64,000 bases of DNA, taken from assembly GCA_041394325.1 (NCBI GenBank), contig JAWKIJ010000001.1:2108001-2172000 (forward strand), in the 5' to 3' direction. Shown piece by piece: positions 8,492-16,561 of the stretch. The stretch comes from JAWKIJ01 sp041394325. Its GTDB lineage: Bacteria > Actinomycetota > Acidimicrobiia > Acidimicrobiales > Microtrichaceae. The position numbers and the translations under genes are program-made. How positions within the stretch are numbered: the first letter of the stretch is position 1; every line of letters begins with the position of its first letter. The notes below the pieces were generated by a model. It saw nothing but the letters and a program-made list of their open reading frames with translations. It made no database searches and was not told the origin of the DNA.

Positions 8492-10627
8492 GTGAACGGG
8501 CCGATCACGTTCGGCGAACTGGCCGCGATGCCGTTGGAACGGCTGCACGGGGTCGGGGTGAAGGTGGTCGAGCGGCTGGGTCTGCTCGGCGTTCACAACG
8601 TGTTGGACCTGTTGACCTACTTCCCGCGGCGCTATGTGGACCGCACCAACCAGAGCGACGTGGCCACCCTCACCCCCGGCGACGAGGCGATGGTGCTGGC
8701 GACCGTGCACTCGATGACGACCCGGCGCCTCCGAGGTGGGCGCACCATGGTCAGCGGAACCGTCGGCGATGGTTCGGGACGCCTCGGCATCACCTTCTTC
8801 AACCAGGGATGGCGCGAGCGCCAGCTTCCCCCCGGGACCGAGGCGATCTTCTTCGGAAGGGTCGAGGACTTCCGGGGCCGCCTTCAGATGACGAATCCCG
8901 TCGTCGACCTCGTCGGCAACCGAACCGGACGAATCCTCGCGGTGTACCCCCAGAGCGAGAAGGCGCGGTTGACCAGTTGGGACATCGGCGCCCTCGTCGA
9001 GCAGGTGGTCCACCGTTGCGCTCCCCGCGGACTCGCCGATCCGGTGCCGAGCGAAGTGCTCGAGCGCTTCGGCCTGGTGACGCGCCACGACGCGTTGACC
9101 TGGATCCACCTGCCGGATCGGATGTCGCGGACCGTCGAGGCACGGCGGCGCCTGGTGTTCGACGAGTTGTTGCGTCTACAGGTCGCGTTGATCGCTCGCA
9201 AGCGGCGCATTGAGTCCACGAGCCGTGGAATCGCCCACGGCGGTGACGGCTCCCTCGTCGAGCAGTACCTCGAGGGGCTCTCGTTCGGGTTGACGGGCGC
9301 CCAACGTCGTGTGATCGACGAGATCCGCGGTGACCTCGCTCGACCCTCGCCGATGCACCGCCTCCTCCAGGGCGATGTGGGCGCGGGCAAGACGATCGTC
9401 GCGGTGGCGACGATGCTGACCGCGGTCGAGGGTGGGTATCAGGCGGCGTTGATGGCTCCGACCGAGGTGCTCGCGGAGCAGCACGCCGCCGCGATGCTCG
9501 AGTCGCTCGCGCCGCTCGAGGTGCGCGGCTCGGGAGCGACCCTGTTCGACGAGCGACCCCTTCGCACCGCACTGCTTACCAACCGGGTACCGGCGGCGAG
9601 ACGACGGGCCATCCTCCGTGACCTCGCCGACGGGGAGATCGACCTGATCGTGGGGACCCACTCGTTGCTGGGGGAGTCGGTCGAGTTCTCCAGGCTTGGA
9701 GTGGTGGTGATCGACGAACAACACCGCTTCGGCGTCGAGCAGCGGGCCGCCCTGCGGGACCGGAACGGCGAGACGACACCCGACGTGCTGGTCATGACCG
9801 CGACACCGATCCCCCGAACGGCGGCGATGACGGTCTACGGCGACCTCGACGTCTCGGTGATCGACGAACTGCCCGAGGGGCGGACGCCGATCACGACACG
9901 GTGGGCGTGTACACCGGCCGAGGTCGCCGAGGCGTGGGATCTCGTTCGGGGCGAGCTGGCGGCAGGGCATCAGTGCTACGTGGTCTGCCCGTTGATCGGT
10001 GAATCCCCCAAGCTCGAGGTCGCCGCGGCGACCGCGACGTTCGACCTGCTGACCCGGACCGAACTCGCCGGTCGGCGGGTGGGACTGTTGCACGGCCGCA
10101 TGCCCGGAACCGAGAAGGACTCGACGATGGAGGCCTTCCGGCGAGGGGACGTCGAGGTGCTCGTCGCCACCACGGTGATCGAGGTCGGTGTCGACGTCGC
10201 CAACGCCTCGGTGATGGTGATCCTCGACGCCGACCGCTTCGGCATCGCCCAACTCCACCAACTCCGGGGGCGGGTCGGACGGGGGAGCGTCGAGTCGCAC
10301 TGCGTGCTCATCGCCGAGGAGCCGTCGACCGACGGGCGGCGTCGCCTCGAGGCCCTGGTCGCCACCACCGACGGCTTCGTACTGGCCGAGACCGACCTGG
10401 ACCTACGGGGGGAGGGCACGATCCTGGGCGGTCGCCAGAAGGGGAGGACCGACCTGCGCCTCGCGTCGCTGCGACGCGACCGGGAATGGGTCGGCCGCGC
10501 CAGGGAGGTCGCGTCGGCGCTCGTGGGGTCCGATGGCCGCCTCGACCGGCATCAGGCGCTGGCCGACGAACTCGATGTCGTGCTGGTCGGGTTGGACGAC
10601 GACGATTCGTTCCTGTTCAAGGGGTAG
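8492..10627 (+). CDS. recG: ATP-dependent DNA helicase RecG
   Basis: Remodels stalled replication forks and branch-migrates Holliday junctions. The protein is 711 aa. The N-terminal wedge/OB domain starts at MNGPITFGELAAMPLERLHGVG; helicase motif I is GDVGAGKTIVA, motif II is DEQHRFG (DEQH, as in RecG), motif III is MTATPIPRT, and motif VI is QLRGRVGRG. The C-terminus is LRGEGTILGGRQKG as in other RecGs. Start: GTG at 8492 behind GAGGAG; the ATG at 8528 is less likely. It follows the FakA-like gene by 41 bases. Confidence 0.95.
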   Translation: MNGPITFGELAAMPLERLHGVGVKVVERLGLLGVHNVLDLLTYFPRRYVDRTNQSDVATLTPGDEAMVLATVHSMTTRRLRGGRTMVSGTVGDGSGRLGITFFNQGWRERQLPPGTEAIFFGRVEDFRGRLQMTNPVVDLVGNRTGRILAVYPQSEKARLTSWDIGALVEQVVHRCAPRGLADPVPSEVLERFGLVTRHDALTWIHLPDRMSRTVEARRRLVFDELLRLQVALIARKRRIESTSRGIAHGGDGSLVEQYLEGLSFGLTGAQRRVIDEIRGDLARPSPMHRLLQGDVGAGKTIVAVATMLTAVEGGYQAALMAPTEVLAEQHAAAMLESLAPLEVRGSGATLFDERPLRTALLTNRVPAARRRAILRDLADGEIDLIVGTHSLLGESVEFSRLGVVVIDEQHRFGVEQRAALRDRNGETTPDVLVMTATPIPRTAAMTVYGDLDVSVIDELPEGRTPITTRWACTPAEVAEAWDLVRGELAAGHQCYVVCPLIGESPKLEVAAATATFDLLTRTELAGRRVGLLHGRMPGTEKDSTMEAFRRGDVEVLVATTVIEVGVDVANASVMVILDADRFGIAQLHQLRGRVGRGSVESHCVLIAEEPSTDGRRRLEALVATTDGFVLAETDLDLRGEGTILGGRQKGRTDLRLASLRRDREWVGRAREVASALVGSDGRLDRHQALADELDVVLVGLDDDDSFLFKG

Positions 10628-10718
10628 GTACCCACCCGCGGGCGAATTGCCCTCTCCGACGTGGGATCGCCGCCCGCGTCGGAGCCCCGTCGTGTGTCCC
10701 GCCCGTACCGGGCTCGCG

Positions 10719-10724
10719 TACGGT
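10719..10724 (+). promoter_or_regulatory. Leaderless -10 box of rsmD
   Basis: TACGGT lies seven bases before the rsmD ATG at 10732, with no Shine-Dalgarno sequence in between. Confidence 0.45.
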
Positions 10725-10731
10725 TCGTGGA

Positions 10732-11388
10732 ATGCGCGTGGTCGGTGGTTCGTGGCGGGGACGACGCCTCGTCGCTCCGCCGGGCACGACGACCCGGCCC
10801 ACGTCGGATCGGGTTCGGGAATCGGTCTTCAACATGTTGGAATCCCTCGGCCTGGTCGCCGGCGCGCGCGTCGCCGACCTGTTCTGTGGAAGCGGCGCGT
10901 TGGGCATCGAGGCTCTCTCCCGCGGCGCGGTCCACGCGACCTTCGTCGATCGCGATCGTGCGGCGATCGAGGCGACCGTGGAGAACCTCCGCCGGTGTGG
11001 CATCGAGCCGTCGGGTTCGCCGAGGAGGTCCGCGGGGGCGGGCTCGGGGGTGCCGGTCGACGGCACGGGGGCCGCGGCGTCGGCCTCGGTCCGGAGGGTG
11101 GACCTGTCGCGCCGCGATGCCGATCCGGGCTTCGTCGACTTGGTCCTCGCCGATCCGCCGTACTCGTTCGGGAACTGGTCCGGTGTGCTGCGAGCGGTGT
11201 CCGACGCCGGGGTCGGGGCCCTGGTGGTGGAGTCCGACCGCGCGGTGGTGCTCGGTTCGGGGTGGAATGTCCTGAGGGAGCGGTCCTACGGCGGTACCGT
11301 GGTGCAGATCGCCCTCGCGCGGCAACCGGAAACCCTGACCCGACTCGCGGAGCCCCCTCACGTGCACCACAGCGCCGGACCATCGTAG
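10732..11388 (+). CDS. rsmD: 16S rRNA (guanine966-N2)-methyltransferase RsmD
   Basis: Methylates G966 of 16S rRNA with S-adenosylmethionine. The 218-aa protein has the family start (MRVVGGSWRGRRLVAPPG), TRPTSDRVRESVFNML, the SAM loop ADLFCGSGALGIEALSRGA and the catalytic motif LADPPY. A low-complexity insertion around GAGSGVPVDGTGAAAS is unusual but in frame. coaD follows eight bases after the stop, the near-universal rsmD-coaD pair. Confidence 0.93.
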   Translation: MRVVGGSWRGRRLVAPPGTTTRPTSDRVRESVFNMLESLGLVAGARVADLFCGSGALGIEALSRGAVHATFVDRDRAAIEATVENLRRCGIEPSGSPRRSAGAGSGVPVDGTGAAASASVRRVDLSRRDADPGFVDLVLADPPYSFGNWSGVLRAVSDAGVGALVVESDRAVVLGSGWNVLRERSYGGTVVQIALARQPETLTRLAEPPHVHHSAGPS

Positions 11389-11396
11389 GAGGACCG

Positions 11397-11879
11397 ATGA
11401 CCACCACGGTCCTGTACCCGGGTTCGTTCGACCCCATCCACAACGGTCACGTCGAGATCATCGAGACGGCCGCGAAGCTCTTCGACCGGGTCGTCGTCGC
11501 CGCGGTCCGCAATCCGCAGAAGGGCGAGCCGCTCTTCAGCCTGGAGGAACGTCAACGGCTCATCCGGGAGACGTTCTCGGGCCTCCCCAACGTCGAGGTC
11601 ACGCTGTTCGGGAAGCTCGTCGTCGATCTCGCCCGCGACGTCGGTGCCGACTTCATCGTCAAGGGCCTCAGGGCCGTGTCCGATTTCGAGTCCGAACTCC
11701 AGATGGCGCAGATGAACCGCAACATCTCGGGGGTCGACACGCTGTTCATCCCCACGACCTCGTCGCACTCGTTCCTGGCGTCGAAGCTGATCCGGGAGAT
11801 CGCCCGTTTCGGTGGCGATGTCAGTCCGATGGTGCCGCCGGCCGTCGCGACCAGTCTCAAGGAGCGCTTCCTCCCATGA
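11397..11879 (+). CDS. coaD: Phosphopantetheine adenylyltransferase
   Basis: Transfers AMP from ATP to 4'-phosphopantetheine to make dephospho-CoA, the fourth step of coenzyme A synthesis. It is 160 aa, the normal length. Motifs: YPGSFDPIHNGHVEII (the HxGH nucleotide motif), IVKGLRAVSDFESELQMA, and TTSSHSFLASKLIREIA near the end. A strong AGGAGG stands at 11388-11393, just before the ATG. The stop overlaps the next start by ATGA. Confidence 0.97.
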   Translation: MTTTVLYPGSFDPIHNGHVEIIETAAKLFDRVVVAAVRNPQKGEPLFSLEERQRLIRETFSGLPNVEVTLFGKLVVDLARDVGADFIVKGLRAVSDFESELQMAQMNRNISGVDTLFIPTTSSHSFLASKLIREIARFGGDVSPMVPPAVATSLKERFLP

Positions 11880-12508
11880 CCGATGACGTGTACGAGGACT
11901 ACGAGGACTACGACGAGGCCGGGGTGGATGGTCGCGACATCGACCCCGGGTCCCTGTCGTGTGAGGAGGCGCTCAAAGCCGCCATCGAGACGATCGACCT
12001 GGCGCGGTCGATTCCCATGTCGTCATCGGTGGTGCTCAACCGCGACGCGCTCCTGGGATTGTTGGAGCACGCACTCGACTCCTTGCCCCAGGAACTGCGC
12101 GGGGCACAGTGGCTCCTTAAGGAGGGAGACCAGGTACGCGAGCGCGCCGAGCGCGACGCCGAGCGAATCGTCGAGGAGGCGGCGGCCCAGGCAGCACACC
12201 TCGTCGACCGCCAGGAGATCGTTCGGAAGTCGAAGATCGAAGCGGCGAGGATCACCGACGCCGCCCGCGACGAGGCCAACAACTACAAACGCGGTGCAGA
12301 GGACTTCTGCGACAAGGAGCTCGCGACGTTCGACATCGAGCTCGACAAGCTGAGCAACCTCCTCGATCGCCTGAAGGTCCAGGTCGCGGGCGGTCGGACC
12401 AAGCTTCGCGACACCGGGGTCGAGTTCGAGAACGGACTCCTCGTCGACGTCTTCGAGGACGACGAGGACAGCGGTGCCAGCGCGTACTTCGAGCGGGGCG
12501 CCGATTGA
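11876..12508 (+). CDS. SepIVA-like coiled-coil (DivIVA-family) protein
   Basis: A 210-aa soluble protein. After an acidic tyrosine-rich head (YEDYEDYDE) it has a short conserved block, ARSIPMSSSVVLNRDALLGLL, then a long charged coiled coil with many E/A/R heptads (about residues 70-180) and an acidic tail. The same block and gene position (just before yceD and rnc) belong to mycobacterial SepIVA, a DivIVA-like protein needed for septation and for organising envelope synthesis inside the cell; this match is from memory. It overlaps coaD by ATGA and yceD by TTGA. Confidence 0.65.
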   Translation: MTDDVYEDYEDYDEAGVDGRDIDPGSLSCEEALKAAIETIDLARSIPMSSSVVLNRDALLGLLEHALDSLPQELRGAQWLLKEGDQVRERAERDAERIVEEAAAQAAHLVDRQEIVRKSKIEAARITDAARDEANNYKRGAEDFCDKELATFDIELDKLSNLLDRLKVQVAGGRTKLRDTGVEFENGLLVDVFEDDEDSGASAYFERGAD

Positions 12509-13041
12509 ACGAGGCCGGGCTTCGCCCATTGGACGGGCTGCGCGTTAACGTCTCGGATCTGCGTCGTCGCGTCGGCAACCTCGAACGTCGTCGGGGCGTC
12601 GTGGAGCTGCACGGTCTCGCGTTGGACACGATGGAGCTCTCGGTGGAGCCGACGCTCGAGGTGGATGTCGAGATGGAGGCCGTCCGCGGTGGGGTGTCGT
12701 TGACCGGGACGGTTCGGGCGCGTTGGCACGGCCGCTGTCGACGTTGCCTGGGCGGCCTCGACGGCCACGCGGACGTGTCGTTGCGCGAGTTGGCCGAGGC
12801 GGAGGCCGGCGACGACGGGGAGTCCTACCGGATCGAGGGCGACGTCGTGGATCTCGAGCCGGTTCTTCGTGACGCAGTGCTGTTGGCGCTCCCGCTCTCA
12901 CCGGTGTGCAGGGCCGGATGCGAGGGGCCCGATCCGGAGCACTTTCCGGTGGAGGTCGCGGACGATCCACCGGAGGCTCCCCGACCCGACCACGATCCCC
13001 GGTGGGCCGTACTGGACCAGCTCCGCGTCGACGAGGGATGA
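12505..13041 (+). CDS. yceD: YceD/DUF177 family protein, predicted 23S rRNA accumulation factor
   Basis: The 178-aa protein fits DUF177: a CRRCLGGL motif in the middle, then LPLSPVCRAGCEGPDP and the terminal DPRWAVLDQL. The cysteines (CRRC, C..C) suggest a metal-supported fold. It lies directly before rpmF, as in most bacteria, where yceD is linked with 23S rRNA stability. The start is a TTG overlapping the SepIVA-like stop (TTGA), an unusual codon; a later in-frame start is possible but would lose conserved N-terminal sequence. Confidence 0.88.
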   Translation: MNEAGLRPLDGLRVNVSDLRRRVGNLERRRGVVELHGLALDTMELSVEPTLEVDVEMEAVRGGVSLTGTVRARWHGRCRRCLGGLDGHADVSLRELAEAEAGDDGESYRIEGDVVDLEPVLRDAVLLALPLSPVCRAGCEGPDPEHFPVEVADDPPEAPRPDHDPRWAVLDQLRVDEG

Positions 13042-13098
13042 ACGTCGAGGACCGACACGACACGTCGGCCGAGACCACGATCGATGGTGCGGCTCGAC

Positions 13099-13104
13099 TA
13101 TGAT
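13099..13104 (+). promoter_or_regulatory. Possible -10 box upstream of rpmF
   Basis: TATGAT is near the ideal -10 sequence, but no good -35 lies 16-18 bases upstream. It would give a leader of about 87 bases before rpmF. Confidence 0.35.
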
Positions 13105-13197
13105 GCCGCCGTCCTCGCCGGCATGGGCGCGCCCAGACCGTTCGTCCCGCGGCGGGTTCCCCGCGACGCACTACACGTAACAAGCACAGGATCGACG

Positions 13198-13377
13198 ATG
13201 GCCGTCCCCAAGAAGAAGATGTCGAAGTCCAAGACGCGCCACCGCCGCGCGTCGGCGTGGAAGCTTGAGTTGCCGTCGCGCAGCGTCTGTCCCCGCTGCG
13301 GACAGACGAAGTTGCCACACGTCGTGTGCAACAACTGTGGCTGGTATCACGGACGCCAGGCGATCGAGGTCGACTGA
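13198..13377 (+). CDS. rpmF: 50S ribosomal protein L32
   Basis: A 59-aa ribosomal protein starting MAVPKKKMSKSKTRHRRA, exactly the family opening. Four cysteines in CPRCG and CNNCG form a zinc ribbon. The gene order yceD-rpmF-acp is standard. Confidence 0.97.
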   Translation: MAVPKKKMSKSKTRHRRASAWKLELPSRSVCPRCGQTKLPHVVCNNCGWYHGRQAIEVD

Positions 13378-13407
13378 GCCGGCCCACGTCGGCGGGAGGA
13401 GGCGCGA

Positions 13408-13698
13408 GTGCCGGCCGAAACCCACACCCATTCCGCACCATTGGAGCGCGATCGCGTCACCGAGATCGTGATCGAGCGGCTCGCCGAGCTCCTGGAGATC
13501 CCCGAGTCGTCGGTCTCACCGACCGATCGTCTCGTCGACGACCTCCAGGCCGACTCGCTGGTCCTGTACCAGTTGGTCGAGATGCTCACCGAGGAGTTCG
13601 GCGAACGAACCCTCGGATCCGACGTCGAGGACGAAGACCTCGACGGGCTCGTGACGGTTGGCGACACCGTCGACTTCGTCATGGCACGACTTGGCTGA
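13408..13698 (+). CDS. acpP: Acyl carrier protein
   Basis: A 96-aa acidic helical protein that carries growing acyl chains on a phosphopantetheine arm. The attachment serine is in ADSLVLYQLV; the usual motif is DSLD(T/S)VEL, here with VLYQLV, which is diverged. The tail VTVGDTVDFVMARL is like ACP helix IV. GTG start. Because of the divergent motif it may be a specialised carrier and not the main fatty-acid ACP, but its place between rpmF and rnc is that of acpP. Confidence 0.85.
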   Translation: MPAETHTHSAPLERDRVTEIVIERLAELLEIPESSVSPTDRLVDDLQADSLVLYQLVEMLTEEFGERTLGSDVEDEDLDGLVTVGDTVDFVMARLG

Positions 13699-14431
13699 TC
13701 CTGTTTCACCCGCGCCCGCCGACGGCGCCGATCCCGAGTCGCTCGACGCGCGGGTCGGCCATCGGTTCGCCGACCCCGCACTCCTCGAGCTCGCCACGCA
13801 TCACCGCTCGTGGTGCGCGGAGACCCCCGGTGCCGAGTCGAACGAGCGGTTGGAGTTCCTGGGCGATGCCGTCCTCCAGCTGGTGGTCACGGAGCGGCTC
13901 TACGAGTCTGCTCCCGAAGTGTCCGAGGGCGTGCTGGCCCAGCGGCGTGCCGCGCTGGTCAACTCCCGGGCGCTCTCGGACACCGCGCGCGAGGTCCGGC
14001 TCGGTGAGGACATCCGCCTTGGCCGCGGCGAACGCTCCACGGGGGGCGCCGACAAGGAATCGATCCTCGCCGATGCAACCGAGGCCGTCATCGGTGCGGT
14101 GTACCTCGACGGTGGCTTCGACGCGGCACGACGGGTCGTCCTGCGCCTCCTGGCGACGCGCCTGCGTCACATCGAGGCGGGTGGGGACCCCGGCGACCCG
14201 AAGTCGCGGCTTCAGGAACGTGCAGCACGCGACCTCGGAAACGTGCCACGATACGACGTCTCGGGCGAGGGCCCCGATCACGCTCGTGAGTTCGAGGCGA
14301 CCGTCGCCCTGGGCGACGACGTCTGGGGCCGCGGTCGCGGCTCGACCAAGAAGGAAGCCGAACAGGCAGCCGCGGCGGAAGCGTTGGGGCGACTTGTCGA
14401 GGAAGGACACCTGACCGATGACCATGGCTGA
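13691..14431 (+). CDS. rnc: Ribonuclease III
   Basis: Cuts double-stranded RNA, including the rRNA precursor stems such as the one flanking the 23S gene in this window. The 246-aa protein has the signature ERLEFLGDAVLQLVV, the second acidic cluster ADATEAVIGAVYLDGG, and a C-terminal double-stranded RNA-binding domain (DPKSRLQERA... and GRGRGSTKKEAEQAAAAEAL). I chose the TTG at 13691, overlapping the ACP stop; another TTG at 13658 is possible. No ATG or GTG is suitable. Confidence 0.93.
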   Translation: MADPVSPAPADGADPESLDARVGHRFADPALLELATHHRSWCAETPGAESNERLEFLGDAVLQLVVTERLYESAPEVSEGVLAQRRAALVNSRALSDTAREVRLGEDIRLGRGERSTGGADKESILADATEAVIGAVYLDGGFDAARRVVLRLLATRLRHIEAGGDPGDPKSRLQERAARDLGNVPRYDVSGEGPDHAREFEATVALGDDVWGRGRGSTKKEAEQAAAAEALGRLVEEGHLTDDHG

Positions 14432-15254
14432 GCTGCCGGAGCTCGAGATCCTCCGTCGTGACCTCGACAAGGAGGTCGGCGGAAAGCGCATCAAGACGGT
14501 GGAGGCCCCGAGCGCCGCGACCATCAAGCGCGGGGGCCCCAAGAAGGCGCTGGTGAGCCGTCTGGAAGGCTGCAAGCTCGAGTCGGTGGCGCGCCGGGGT
14601 ACATGGCTCGTACTCGGGCTCGACTCCGGCGAGTTCCTGATGATCACCCTGGGGGATCGCGCGTCGTTGCGACGCAACCAGAACAAGGACGAAACCCTCA
14701 AGGGTACGGCGGTCGTGCTGACGTTCACCCAACACGGGCAGTTGCGTCTGATCGATCCGGCGAAGTCCTCCGAGCTGTTCGTCGTGGCCGACAAGGACGC
14801 GGTCGACGAGGTGGTCGGGGCTCTCGGTCTCGACCTCGTGGACGAGCCCATCTCGTGGACCACCTTCGGCGAGATGGTCCTGCGGCGACAGGGCAACCTG
14901 AAGTCGGCGCTGATGGACCCGTCGATGTTGGTCGGTATCGGGACGATGTACTCCGACGAGATCCTGTTCGAGGCCGGCCTGCGTTGGGACCGACCCGCGT
15001 CGGGGTTGTCCACCCAGGAGATCCGTCGCCTGTACCGCGCTGCGGTCGAGATCGTCCACGACGCGGTGAAGCACGGCGGAGCCACGGCGGCACTCGACGG
15101 GATCCCGACCCTGTCCGGCCAACCGGGCGGCTACTCGCCGATGATCAACGTTTATCAGCGCGACGGCCAGATGAGCCCGCGCGCACGTGGTCCCATCGTC
15201 AAGGCGAAGTTCGGAGCAGGCTTCACCTACTTCTGCGAGCAGACCCAGATCTGA
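14418..15254 (+). CDS. Fpg/Nei-family DNA glycosylase homologue lacking catalytic residues
   Basis: Overall shape is formamidopyrimidine-DNA glycosylase (278 aa; rnc-fpg order; AELPELEIL opening; GNLKSALMDPSMLVGIG; EILFEAGLRW). Active Fpg begins M-P-E-L-P-E and uses the proline as nucleophile; here that proline is Ala (MAELPELE). The catalytic lysine of RRGKYL is Thr (RRGTWL), HLGMSG has become TLGDRAS, GIGNIY is GIGTMY, and the C-terminal four-cysteine zinc finger is reduced to one cysteine (FCEQTQI). Glu remains. All changes lie in unbroken frame, so this is not a sequencing effect. I infer a DNA-binding or differently acting relative. The start at 14418 fits the GAGGAAGG site; 14424 is an alternative. 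The last 14 bases of rnc are overlapped. Confidence 0.8.
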   Translation: MTMAELPELEILRRDLDKEVGGKRIKTVEAPSAATIKRGGPKKALVSRLEGCKLESVARRGTWLVLGLDSGEFLMITLGDRASLRRNQNKDETLKGTAVVLTFTQHGQLRLIDPAKSSELFVVADKDAVDEVVGALGLDLVDEPISWTTFGEMVLRRQGNLKSALMDPSMLVGIGTMYSDEILFEAGLRWDRPASGLSTQEIRRLYRAAVEIVHDAVKHGGATAALDGIPTLSGQPGGYSPMINVYQRDGQMSPRARGPIVKAKFGAGFTYFCEQTQI

Positions 15255-15312
15255 TCGAGAGCGGCCGACGCAACCGGTTCCCAAACCCCGATCGGGGCTC
15301 CGGCACGGTCGG

Positions 15313-15318
15313 TAGGCT
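15313..15318 (+). promoter_or_regulatory. Leaderless -10 box of argJ
   Basis: TAGGCT lies eight bases before the argJ ATG at 15327, with no ribosome site between. I see no ARG-box-like palindrome here. Confidence 0.45.
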
Positions 15319-15326
15319 CGGCCTCC

Positions 15327-16535
15327 ATGGTCGCACCGGCACCGTCGGGCTATCGGGTCGTCACGGCGAACCTGGGCGTCAAGGATTCGACACCCGACTT
15401 CTGCCTGATCGTGTCGGACCGACCTGCCGCGGCGGCCGGGGTGTACACGAAGTCGCGGTTCGCCGGCCCCAGCGTCGAACGCAGTCGGGACGTGACCGCC
15501 ACCGGGGCGGCGCGTGCGATCGCCGTGATCTCCAAGAACGCCAACGTCGCGAACGGTCCGGTCGGCGACGCCGACGCCCTCGAGTTCCAGGAGTTGGCCG
15601 CGGGGCTCGCAGGGTGCCGGCCCGAGGAGGTGGTGATCGCCTCGACCGGTGTGATCGGGCGGCCCTATCCCATGGAGCGGATCCGTGACGGTCTCGCGCG
15701 GCTCGGACTCGAACCCCAGCCCCGGCCTGCCGACCACGACGGCTTCTGGTCGGCTGCCGAGGCGATCATGACCACCGACACCGTGGCCAAGCTCGCGACG
15801 GCAGAGGTGCTCGACGACGAGGGTCGGCCGTGCGCGGTCGTGTGCGGGATCGCGAAGGGTGTCGGGATGATCGAGCCCGACATGGCCACGCTGCTCGCCT
15901 TCTTCCTCACCGACGCCGCGGTCGATGCCGAGGACCTCGACAGGTGCTTTCGCCGTGTCGTCGATCGGACGTTCAACGCGCTGTCCATCGATACGGACAC
16001 GTCGACCAGCGACACGGCGGTGATTCTTGCCAACGGTCCGGTCGATGGCCCGGGTCGGGTCGACATCGGCCGTCTCGAGGCTGCACTCGGAGCGGTCGCG
16101 CTCGACCTCGTGTTGATGATCGCGGCGGACGGCGAGGGCGCATCGAAGGTCATCGAGGTGACCACCGGAGGGGCGCGTGACCCCGAGCAGGCACGCCGGG
16201 TCGCCAAGTCGATCGTGAACTCCCCGCTGGTCAAGACGGCGGTGCACGGAGCCGATCCCAACTGGGGACGGATCGTGATGGCCGTCGGCAAGTGCGCCGA
16301 CGACACCGACATCAACCCCGATCGGGTGACCGTGGCGATCGGCGACACGCGCCTCTATCCGATCCGGAGCGCTCCGGCCGAACAGGAGGCGGCGCTCGTG
16401 CAAGCCGCTCGACATCTCGGTGGCGACCACGTGAGACTCGTGGTGGACCTGGGGATCGGTGACGCTACGTTCGTCGCCTACGGATGCGACCTGACCGACG
16501 GGTACGTCCGTATCAACGCCGACTACACCACGTGA
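15327..16535 (+). CDS. argJ: ArgJ: glutamate N-acetyltransferase / ornithine acetyltransferase
   Basis: Moves the acetyl group from N-acetylornithine to glutamate, recycling acetate in arginine synthesis. The 402-aa proenzyme cleaves itself before the threonine in KGVGMIEPDMATLLAF. Other motifs: IASTGVIGRPYPM, NALSIDTDTSTSDTA, GADPNWGRIVMAVGK and the end DLTDGYVRINADYTT. The N-terminal substrate loop is unusual: SKNANVANG where most ArgJ have SGNANAcTG or SGGANACTG. argB follows 26 bases after the stop. argC, usually next to argJ, is absent here. Confidence 0.92.
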   Translation: MVAPAPSGYRVVTANLGVKDSTPDFCLIVSDRPAAAAGVYTKSRFAGPSVERSRDVTATGAARAIAVISKNANVANGPVGDADALEFQELAAGLAGCRPEEVVIASTGVIGRPYPMERIRDGLARLGLEPQPRPADHDGFWSAAEAIMTTDTVAKLATAEVLDDEGRPCAVVCGIAKGVGMIEPDMATLLAFFLTDAAVDAEDLDRCFRRVVDRTFNALSIDTDTSTSDTAVILANGPVDGPGRVDIGRLEAALGAVALDLVLMIAADGEGASKVIEVTTGGARDPEQARRVAKSIVNSPLVKTAVHGADPNWGRIVMAVGKCADDTDINPDRVTVAIGDTRLYPIRSAPAEQEAALVQAARHLGGDHVRLVVDLGIGDATFVAYGCDLTDGYVRINADYTT

Positions 16536-16561
16536 TCGGCATCGTCGGAACGGATGCGCAC

